Origin: an uncultured Collinsella sp.
GTDB lineage: Bacteria > Actinomycetota > Coriobacteriia > Coriobacteriales > Coriobacteriaceae
NCBI GenBank assembly: GCA_902490245.1
Contig: CABUDB010000017.1
Location: 1 to 12,980 of the forward strand
Reading direction: 5' to 3'
Length of the DNA stretch: 12,980 bases
In this document: positions 7,357-12,882 of the stretch, piece after piece
Layout: each line of letters begins with the position of its first letter
How positions within the stretch are numbered: position 1 is the stretch's first letter
Translations under genes and position numbers: made by a program
Notes under the pieces: model-generated
The model's database searches: none
The model's input: the letters and a program-made list of their open reading frames with translations, nothing else
What the model was told of the DNA's origin: nothing

Positions 7357-8781
7357 CTAGCACACACCTTCCACAAAGCGGTCGAGCTCAACAAAGCGGG
7401 AACCCTTGACCAGTACAACATCATGTTTTTCAAGCGCGCCGCCCATGCGGTCGAGCACCTGCTGATAATCGGAGAACACCTGGATGCGGTCCTCGTCCAT
7501 GCCCATCATGCGCGCGGCATCGGCCATAAGCTGGGCCAGCTCACCACCCACGCACGCCAGCATGTCGAGCTTCTTGGCGGCGGCATAGGCGCCCACGAGC
7601 TCATGCATGCGAGGAGCCTCATCGCCCATCTCGCCCATCTCGCCCAGGATCGCCATGCGAGACCCCGTGCACGAAAGCGAGCACAGCAGATCGAGACCGG
7701 CTGCCATCGATTCGGCGCTGGCGTTATAGGAGTCATCGATGATGCGTGCACCGCTCTTGGCGCGCTTGATCTCCTGGCGGTGACCGGTGATTGTGAGGCC
7801 CCTAAAGGCAGCATCGATCTGCTCGGGCGTCACGCCCAGGCGATAGGCAACCGCGGCGGCCTTAACGGCATTTGGAACGGACTGCACGCCGGGGATAGCA
7901 AGCATGGTATCGATTGTCTCGCCCTGACCAAAATCGAGCGTAAAGACCGGACGGCCCTCGTCATCAACACGAACTTCGCGGGCGCGGACCTCATCATCGT
8001 CCGAGACGCCGGCCAGCATCACATCGATACCAGCAGGCTGGGCGAACGTATCGCGAATGAACGGCGTAAAGTCGTCCTCACCGCCCAAAACCAGCAGCGG
8101 CAAGAAGTCGCCGGCGGCGCACATACCCTGGACAATCTCGGCCTTAGCGCGGGCGATGTTCTCGCGGCTGCCCAAAATGCCGATGTGAGAGGTGCCGATC
8201 TTGCTCACGATGGCAAGGTTGGGATTGGCGGACTGGGACAGGCGCTCGATCTCGTGGAAATGGTTCATGCCCATCTCGAGCACCAGGACCTCGGTACCGG
8301 CCGGGGCGGAAAGCACCGTGAGCGGCATGCCGATCAGGTTATTGAAATTGCCCTTGGTGGCCCAGACACGATAGCGCTTGGCGAGTACAGCGGCGAGCAC
8401 GTCCTTGGTCGTCGTCTTGCCGATGGAACCGGTAATGCCAACGACCAGGCAGCCAAGCTCCAGGCGATACGCGTGCGCCAAACGAAGCAGAAACTCCTCG
8501 GGATCATCGGTCAGCAGGATGGCGCATCCCTTGTCCTGCGCCAGCGAGACCAACTCGGCATCGGGCTCACGCGTCATCACGACGGCGCCGGCACCCGACT
8601 GGACGGCACGGGAAGCAAAATCATTGCCGTCGACGTTTTCACCGGGAAAGGCGACGAAAATCGTCCCTTCCTCGACCTGGCGCGAGTCGATAACGCACCC
8701 GCGGCATACCCGATCGACTTCTCCCGTCACGGTTCGGGCCCCTGTTGCGGCCGCGAGGTTGTTGACGGCGATCTCTATCAT
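7357..8781 (-). CDS. murF: UDP-MurNAc-tripeptide--D-alanyl-D-alanine ligase MurF
   Basis: ATP-dependent ligase that completes the pentapeptide by adding D-Ala-D-Ala. It has 474 residues. It is MurF rather than MurE by GNFNNLIGMPLT (144-155), EMGMNH (169-174) and GTSHIGILGSRENIA (196-210), followed by the probable carbamylated Lys213 in RAKAEI. The ATP loop is GITGSIGKTTTK (115-126). The C-terminal domain carries DDSYNASAESM (349-359), ILGEMGEMGDE (378-388) and LVKGSRFVELDR (457-468). Oddity: where most Mur ligases have G-x-H-N before the NA(L/V)xAA helix, this protein reads PGVQSVPNAV (297-306), so the His is absent. The ATG at 8781 is well supported by AGGGGAG at 8787-8793 with a 5-base spacer. 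It follows ftsI after 127 bases; murE, which usually sits there, is missing. Stop is TAG. Confidence 0.97.
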   Translation of the reverse strand: MIEIAVNNLAAATGARTVTGEVDRVCRGCVIDSRQVEEGTIFVAFPGENVDGNDFASRAVQSGAGAVVMTREPDAELVSLAQDKGCAILLTDDPEEFLLRLAHAYRLELGCLVVGITGSIGKTTTKDVLAAVLAKRYRVWATKGNFNNLIGMPLTVLSAPAGTEVLVLEMGMNHFHEIERLSQSANPNLAIVSKIGTSHIGILGSRENIARAKAEIVQGMCAAGDFLPLLVLGGEDDFTPFIRDTFAQPAGIDVMLAGVSDDDEVRAREVRVDDEGRPVFTLDFGQGETIDTMLAIPGVQSVPNAVKAAAVAYRLGVTPEQIDAAFRGLTITGHRQEIKRAKSGARIIDDSYNASAESMAAGLDLLCSLSCTGSRMAILGEMGEMGDEAPRMHELVGAYAAAKKLDMLACVGGELAQLMADAARMMGMDEDRIQVFSDYQQVLDRMGGALEKHDVVLVKGSRFVELDRFVEGVC

Positions 8782-8908
8782 TGCAGCTCCCCTGTAAACC
8801 TAATAATGCTATCGGCGTATTGTATCCCAGCGCCGCGCATGCGTGGTGCAGGGCATGTGAACACCCCTCATATGGGACAACAAACCACGCCCCAAAGATT
8901 GTAACCCC
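8782..8908 (-). promoter_or_regulatory. ftsI-murF intergenic region: murF ribosome binding site and a possible weak internal promoter or leader structure
   Basis: The longest gap inside the coding block (127 bases). Near the murF end is a strong Shine-Dalgarno, AGGGGAG (8787-8793). A -10-like TACAAT lies at 8819-8824 on the minus strand, but no good -35 stands 16-18 bases upstream (ACCACG at the 17-base position), so a promoter is only possible. A 7-bp inverted repeat, GCGTGGT at 8884-8890 and ACCACGC at 8841-8847 (minus-strand reading), encloses a 36-base loop and could fold in RNA. There is no T-run after it, so it does not look like an intrinsic terminator. No remnant of murE is visible. 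Confidence 0.35.
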
Positions 8909-10774
8909 CTACTTCGTGCGCGGGATGCCCAGCACGTCGAGCGCGTTGGCCATAATGGACTGGAACGGCACCGCAGCGGCATCTGAGCCGCTCGGCGTTC
9001 CGTCGAGCGTGATATAGCACAGCACCTTGGGTGATTGTGCCGGCGCAAAGCCCATAAAGGACGACATGTAGTTCTCCTTGAGGTAGCCGCCGTTCTCGTC
9101 GGCACGTTCGGCCGTGCCGGTCTTGCCCGCCACGTCATAGCCGTCAACTGCGCCGCCAACGCCCGTGCCTTCAGACACGACCGTCTGCATGCACGATGTC
9201 ACCTGGGATGCTGCATCCTCAGAAATCGCACGCTCGCCTTCGCCCCAGTCCTTCTCGTCGCCTTTGCTGGACTTATAGAAGTGCGGGGTCATCATCACGC
9301 CGCCGTTAGCGATGCCGCCCACGGCACGTGCGATCTCAATCGGCGAGACAGACAGCGCCTGTCCAAAGCTCATCGAGCCCAGCGTGGCGCCGTCATACTG
9401 GTCACGCTCCTTGACGATGCCCAGGCTCTCGCCCGGAAAATCGACACCAGAGCTGTGACCGATGCCCCACTTGTCCACATAGGCGGCAAAGTCGTCGGCA
9501 CCGATCTTGCGCCCCACCAGGACAAAGCCCACGTTGGACGAACGGCGCATCATCTCGCGCACATCCATGGTCATGGCATAGTCGCGCTTGTCGGCATCGG
9601 TGACGGTATCGTCGCCCACCTTGATGCTCGCCGGCACCTCAAACGACGTACTCGATCGCACGACGCCCAAGTCGAAGCCGGCGCCCGCCACGAGTGTCTT
9701 AAAGACCGAGCCGGGCTCGTAGGCGTCGGTAACCAGGCGCAGGTTCATATCCTCGGTCTTGGCGTTTTCCAAATCGGTCTGGTCGTAGGTCGGATACGAG
9801 CAGGCTGCCAAGATCTCTCCTGTCGTAGGATCGGTGACCAGCGCCGAGCCGTTCTTGGCCTTAGTCTTCTCAACTGCCTCTGCCAGGGCATCCTCGGCCG
9901 CACGCTGGATATTGACGTCGAGCGTCGTCACGATATCAACGCCGTCGACCGCAGCCACCTTTTTATAGGCACCGCCCGCGATATAGCTGCCGTCCCTCGC
10001 GCGCTCGCGTACGAGAGAACCGTTCGTGCCGGTCAGAAGCTTGTTGTATTGCTTTTCGAGACCAGTCAAGCCGTCGTTGTCTACATTCACTACACCCAGC
10101 ACCTGCGATGCCAGATTGCCGTATGGATATACGCGCTTCATGGCCTGCTCAAAAAGCACGCCGGGCAGGTTCTTCTTCTCCAGCGCCACAGCATCGTCTT
10201 CGTCCACCTGGCGCTTGATATACACCCAGGTTCCATCGGACTCGACGAGCTTGCGGCAGGTCTTTTTATCGATTCCAGTTGCCTTGACCAGCGCCGACAC
10301 CGTCTTGTCAACGTCCTCGACAAGCTGCGGGTTCACGGCGATGTTGCGACATTCGACCGACGACGCCAGCACGTTACCGTTGCGGTCGTAGATGGTGCCA
10401 CGTTTGGCATAGAGGGTCTGCGCAAGCAGGCGACGCGCATCGGCACGCTCGCGCAGTTTATCGGCTTCGACAATTTGATAGTCGGCAAGGCGAAAGACGC
10501 CCAAGCCCAAGCCAAGCCCGATGAATCCCATGACGGCTTTGCGGCGAGGCAGCGGCGTGCCCGTGAGCCATTCGGTCGACGAACTCTTGCGCGACCTGGT
10601 GTTATGCACTTGAGGGCCACCCGAGCCGCGAAGTCGCGACGCCGGGTCGTTGCCACGGGACCGCCCGGCGTTGTAAGATTGCCGACCCGTTCCTTGATAA
10701 CCAGAACGTCCCCGCGACGAGGGACGTCCAGAACCGCGGCCCCCATCGGAACCGCGGCGATAGTCATTTGTCAT
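8909..10774 (-). CDS. ftsI: Septal class B penicillin-binding protein (transpeptidase) FtsI/PBP3
   Basis: Bitopic membrane protein whose extracellular transpeptidase domain crosslinks septal peptidoglycan made by FtsW. It has 621 residues. Layout: a cytoplasmic N-terminal tail of about 78 residues very rich in Gly, Arg and Ser; a membrane anchor at about 79-97; the class B pedestal with RGTIYDRNG (125-133) and the YPYGNLASQVLG region (216-227); then the penicillin-binding domain with SxxK (EPGSVFK, Ser356 nucleophile and Lys359), SxN (Ser412-Ser413-Asn414) and KTGT (551-554). There is no C-terminal PASTA repeat, so it resembles vegetative FtsI rather than SpoVD or PBP2x types. It starts 17 bases after the ftsL TAG with only a weak Shine-Dalgarno-like stretch. 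Stop is TAG. Position after ftsL and motifs together make it FtsI rather than an elongation PBP2. Confidence 0.96.
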   Translation of the reverse strand: MTNDYRRGSDGGRGSGRPSSRGRSGYQGTGRQSYNAGRSRGNDPASRLRGSGGPQVHNTRSRKSSSTEWLTGTPLPRRKAVMGFIGLGLGLGVFRLADYQIVEADKLRERADARRLLAQTLYAKRGTIYDRNGNVLASSVECRNIAVNPQLVEDVDKTVSALVKATGIDKKTCRKLVESDGTWVYIKRQVDEDDAVALEKKNLPGVLFEQAMKRVYPYGNLASQVLGVVNVDNDGLTGLEKQYNKLLTGTNGSLVRERARDGSYIAGGAYKKVAAVDGVDIVTTLDVNIQRAAEDALAEAVEKTKAKNGSALVTDPTTGEILAACSYPTYDQTDLENAKTEDMNLRLVTDAYEPGSVFKTLVAGAGFDLGVVRSSTSFEVPASIKVGDDTVTDADKRDYAMTMDVREMMRRSSNVGFVLVGRKIGADDFAAYVDKWGIGHSSGVDFPGESLGIVKERDQYDGATLGSMSFGQALSVSPIEIARAVGGIANGGVMMTPHFYKSSKGDEKDWGEGERAISEDAASQVTSCMQTVVSEGTGVGGAVDGYDVAGKTGTAERADENGGYLKENYMSSFMGFAPAQSPKVLCYITLDGTPSGSDAAAVPFQSIMANALDVLGIPRTK

Positions 10775-10791
10775 ACTCAGCTACCGTCTTG

Positions 10792-11262
10792 CTACTGAGC
10801 GGTCGCGGTCGCGTTGGCGCCCGCGGCTGCATCCTGCGAAAAGTCAAGTGTAACGCTCTCGCTGGGCTCCACCATGCCATAAGCGCCCGCAAGGTCGCGA
10901 ATGCGCGTGTCGGCGCCATAGACCGAATGCATGACCTCCAGGTCGGAGCTCTCATCGGTCGCCTTTTCGAGCGTGTTGGTAAGCTCGGCGTTGCTGTTGA
11001 GCACCTGGGCCGTAACGCCGGCGAGCGCCACGCGGGCGACGCCGATCGTCATGAAGATAGCCGCAATGATGCAAAACGTTTTAAGAACGCTCATGAAAAC
11101 CGGGCTTACCGCCTGGTTTGCCTGACGGCCCGCGCCCGTGTAGACATCAAAGCGCGGCGTGCGCTGCTCACGGGGAGCAACGGGGGCCTGCGGCGTCTCA
11201 CGATAGGCGGGCATGGCGTTCATATCATAGGCGAGTGCTGCGTTTGAAGTGTTGTAGCCCAT
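10792..11262 (-). CDS. ftsL: FtsL-like divisome protein (small bitopic membrane protein)
   Basis: Probable cell-division protein FtsL, which with its DivIC/FtsB partner activates FtsW-FtsI at the septum. FtsL sequences diverge widely, so the call rests on architecture and position. It has 156 residues: a cytoplasmic N-terminus of about 56 residues, one hydrophobic helix at about 57-81, a short hydrophilic, probably coiled-coil segment (about 84-112), and a C-terminal patch RIRDLAGAYGMVEPSESV (120-137) resembling the FtsL 'A...GM..P' signature. It ends in an Ala/Thr-rich tail. The ATG at 11262 is backed by GGGAGG at 11272-11277, spacer 9. It sits exactly between rsmH and ftsI, the classical ftsL position. 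Stop is TAG, 17 bases before ftsI. It could also be described as a hypothetical septum-formation initiator-like protein. Confidence 0.85.
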   Translation of the reverse strand: MGYNTSNAALAYDMNAMPAYRETPQAPVAPREQRTPRFDVYTGAGRQANQAVSPVFMSVLKTFCIIAAIFMTIGVARVALAGVTAQVLNSNAELTNTLEKATDESSDLEVMHSVYGADTRIRDLAGAYGMVEPSESVTLDFSQDAAAGANATATAQ

Positions 11263-11352
11263 GATATGCCGCCTCCCATCCCGAGTACGTTGGTAGTGTG
11301 TTTAAGCTTCGTTTATGGTGCGAGCGGGAGGTCCAATATCGCGCGGTCGCGC
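11263..11352 (-). promoter_or_regulatory. rsmH-ftsL gap with ftsL Shine-Dalgarno and a possible anti-Shine-Dalgarno pairing
   Basis: A 90-base gap. GGGAGG at 11272-11277 is the ftsL ribosome binding site. The exactly complementary CCTCCC occurs upstream at 11326-11331 on the same strand, so an mRNA stem of 6 bp (plus a G-U pair) with a loop of about 48 bases could hide the site. No convincing -35/-10 promoter pair and no terminator were found. The pairing may be chance in GC-rich sequence. Confidence 0.3.
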
Positions 11353-12318
11353 CTACAGACGCTGCGCCACGCGGATTTTGGCTGATCTCGCCCGAGGGTT
11401 GCGCTCAACCTCATCAGGCTGGGCAACCAGGGGTTTGCGGGTGATGACCTTGAGTATCGGCACGTTGCCGCACACGCACACCGGAATCTCCGGCGGACAC
11501 GTGCACCCCTGGCTCATCTCCTTAAAGTGGTTCTTTACGATACGGTCCTCGAGCGAGTGATACGAAATGACGCAGATACGTCCGCCCGGGTTGAGCCACC
11601 TGGTGGCGGCATCAAGCCCTCGTTCGAGCACATCGAGCTCGTGATTGACCTCGATGCGAATGGCCTGGAAACTTTTCTTGGCCGGGTGTCCACCATGCCG
11701 ACGAGCGGCAGCCGGGATACCCGCCTTGATGATCTCGACAAATTGGCCGGTGGTTTCGATCGGTTCTTGCTCGCGGCGGCGCACGATCTCGCGCGCGATC
11801 TGCGAGGCGAACTTCTCTTCGCCGTAGACGCGTAGAATCCGGGCGAGGTCGTGTTCGTTATAGGTGTTGATGACCTCAGCTGCGTTTAAGGTGTTATTGC
11901 CCGGATCCATCCGCATGTCCAATGGGGCGTCCTCGTTATACGAAAAGCCCCTGCCAGGGATATCGAGTTGCGGTGACGAAACGCCCAAATCGAACAGGAA
12001 GCCATCGACCCCGGGCACCTCGGCCGAGCAAAGCAGCTCGTCCAAGTCGCCGAAGTTGCCCTTCAGCAGCTGGTGCGGAACGCCGGGAACCTCGCGGTCC
12101 AGACGGGCGCCAGCGGCCTCGAGGGCCATGTCGTCCTGATCGACGCCGAGCAAAAGGCCCGTCTCCCCCACCTGTGCGGCCATCTTTACCGAATGGCCGG
12201 CACCGCCAAGGGTGCAATCGCAGACAACGGAGCCGCTCTTTAGCTGCAGCGACTCAAGCACTTCGCCGAGCATGACAGGTTCATGCCGATATTCTTGTGT
12301 CAAGATCCCACGCTCCAT
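11353..12318 (-). CDS. rsmH: 16S rRNA (cytosine(1402)-N(4))-methyltransferase RsmH (MraW)
   Basis: S-adenosylmethionine-dependent methyltransferase that N4-methylates C1402 in the decoding centre of 16S rRNA; conserved as the second gene of dcw clusters. It has 321 residues from the ATG at 12318. Motifs: RHEPVML (11-17), SAM loop DCTLGGAGHS (34-43), LLGVDQDD (56-63), FDLGVSSPQLD (109-119), RGFSYNEDAPLDMRMD (123-138), KKSFQAIRIEVNHEL (214-228), ISYHSLEDRIVK (251-262) and a Cys cluster CTCPPEIPVCVCG (272-284), as seen in many Gram-positive RsmH proteins. The start is uncertain: the ATG, 20 bases after mraZ, has a poor Shine-Dalgarno, while a TTG at codon 6 (12303) has GGAG 9 bases upstream and would give an N-terminus closer to the family. 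Stop is TAG. Confidence 0.96.
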   Translation of the reverse strand: MERGILTQEYRHEPVMLGEVLESLQLKSGSVVCDCTLGGAGHSVKMAAQVGETGLLLGVDQDDMALEAAGARLDREVPGVPHQLLKGNFGDLDELLCSAEVPGVDGFLFDLGVSSPQLDIPGRGFSYNEDAPLDMRMDPGNNTLNAAEVINTYNEHDLARILRVYGEEKFASQIAREIVRRREQEPIETTGQFVEIIKAGIPAAARRHGGHPAKKSFQAIRIEVNHELDVLERGLDAATRWLNPGGRICVISYHSLEDRIVKNHFKEMSQGCTCPPEIPVCVCGNVPILKVITRKPLVAQPDEVERNPRARSAKIRVAQRL

Positions 12319-12338
12319 CCGTTACCCGTGCCTTGCCC

Positions 12339-12773
12339 TTACGAGAAGAAGAGGTCCAGCAGGGCCTCATCGTCATCGTCCTCATCGGCCGCGGCGCGAT
12401 CCCAAACCTCAAGGTGGTCGTAGTTGCCCACAACCGTGACCTCGCGGTCGAGGTTCGCCTGCTTGCGGAGAGACTCGGAAAGACCGATACGACCGGCGCT
12501 GTCCACATCCATCGACGTGGTGCGCTTGTTGATCGCCCTCATGAGCTTCTGGTCGTTAATGTCACGCGGGTTAAAACCCTCGTGGCCCTCACGACCCGCG
12601 AAGAGTCCTTCGACCCACTTATCGAAGGCCTCGGCAGAGAACACGTACAGAGCATCGACATCCAGGGCTTTGAACACGCGAACGTGCTCTCCAAGCTCCT
12701 CGCGAAGGGGTGCAGGCAGGGACAGACGACCTTTTGCATCGAGATTGCGCTCGTATGCACCAGTCATTCCCAT
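12339..12773 (-). CDS. mraZ: Transcriptional regulator MraZ
   Basis: DNA-binding protein of the SpoVT/AbrB-like fold that in characterised bacteria controls its own dcw promoter through short TGGG-type direct repeats. It has 144 residues and two copies of the MraZ half-domain: the first around DAKGRLSLP (12-20), the second around DSAGRIGLS (91-99). The tail is strongly acidic, DEDDDDEALLDLFF (130-143). The ATG at 12773 has AGGGGAGGG at 12779-12787, about 5 bases away. A second in-frame ATG two codons later (12767) is possible but worse spaced. It is the first gene of the cluster, and a matching operator lies upstream at 12858-12882, so autoregulation is likely. Stop is TAA, 20 bases before rsmH. 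Confidence 0.96.
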   Translation of the reverse strand: MGMTGAYERNLDAKGRLSLPAPLREELGEHVRVFKALDVDALYVFSAEAFDKWVEGLFAGREGHEGFNPRDINDQKLMRAINKRTTSMDVDSAGRIGLSESLRKQANLDREVTVVGNYDHLEVWDRAAADEDDDDEALLDLFFS

Positions 12774-12778
12774 GTGCG

Positions 12779-12787
12779 CCCTCCCCT
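12779..12787 (-). promoter_or_regulatory. mraZ Shine-Dalgarno
   Basis: AGGGGAGGG on the minus strand, 5 bases before the ATG at 12773. It is the strongest purine-rich site in the window and supports that ATG over the one two codons downstream. Confidence 0.75.
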
Positions 12788-12809
12788 CGGTTACTCAGAT
12801 GGCACGTAC

Positions 12810-12826
12810 GCGGGGAACCACCCCGC
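12810..12826 (-). repeat. GGGG-N5-CCCC palindrome in the mraZ 5' leader (copy 2)
   Basis: A perfect 6-bp inverted repeat, GCGGGG and CCCCGC, around a 5-base loop (TGGTT on the minus strand). Downstream of the predicted start site it would form a compact GC hairpin in the leader, 22 bases ahead of the Shine-Dalgarno. It shares the core GGGG-N-GGTT-CCCC with the palindrome at 12847-12863. No T-run follows, so it is not a classical terminator. Confidence 0.6.
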
Positions 12827-12841
12827 CTGTCGACGTCATCA

Positions 12842-12870
12842 ATAATATGGGGAACCGCCCCATTTTTCAA
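12842..12870 (-). promoter_or_regulatory. Predicted sigma-70-type promoter of the dcw cluster
   Basis: On the minus strand, TTGAAA (12865-12870) and TATTAT (12842-12847) are separated by exactly 17 bases. Each hexamer matches the consensus at five of six positions. The predicted start site is near 12835, giving a 5' leader of about 60 bases before mraZ. No other pair of comparable quality was found in the window. Strength and use are inferred. Confidence 0.65.
12847..12863 (-). repeat. GGGG-N5-CCCC palindrome filling the promoter spacer (copy 1)
   Basis: A perfect inverted repeat, ATGGGG and CCCCAT, with a CGGTT loop on the minus strand. It occupies almost the whole 17-bp spacer between -35 and -10; its last base overlaps the -10 hexamer. 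Its left arm contains the last TGGGG box of the putative MraZ operator. A symmetric site here suggests a protein-binding operator, either MraZ in inverted orientation or another repressor (inference). Confidence 0.55.
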
Positions 12871-12882
12871 CACCTTTCCCCA
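12858..12882 (-). promoter_or_regulatory. Putative MraZ operator: three boxes with 10-bp period
   Basis: Reading the minus strand: TGGGG (12878-12882), 5-base spacer, TGTTG (12868-12872), 5-base spacer, TGGGG (12858-12862). In E. coli MraZ binds TGGGN direct repeats separated by 5-nt spacers upstream of mraZ, so the spacing agrees exactly and two of the three boxes match. The middle box overlaps the -35 hexamer, so binding would be expected to block RNA polymerase. The role as operator is inferred from family knowledge and position. Confidence 0.65.

Noticed and set aside
7621..7650. Short tandem repeat of a 9-base unit inside murF
   Set aside because: It encodes the GEMGEMGD loop, a normal position for the LGxMxELG motif of MurF; two to three copies of a codon triplet are not a regulatory repeat.
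7006..8904. 632-codon open frame on the plus strand opposite mraY and murF
   Set aside because: Antisense shadow of murF and the mraY N-terminus. It continues through the ftsI-murF gap by chance; no ribosome binding site or family motif was seen.
9035..10798. 587-codon open frame on the plus strand opposite ftsI
   Set aside because: Antisense to ftsI, which has all three penicillin-binding motifs; the composition is that of a reverse-complement shadow.
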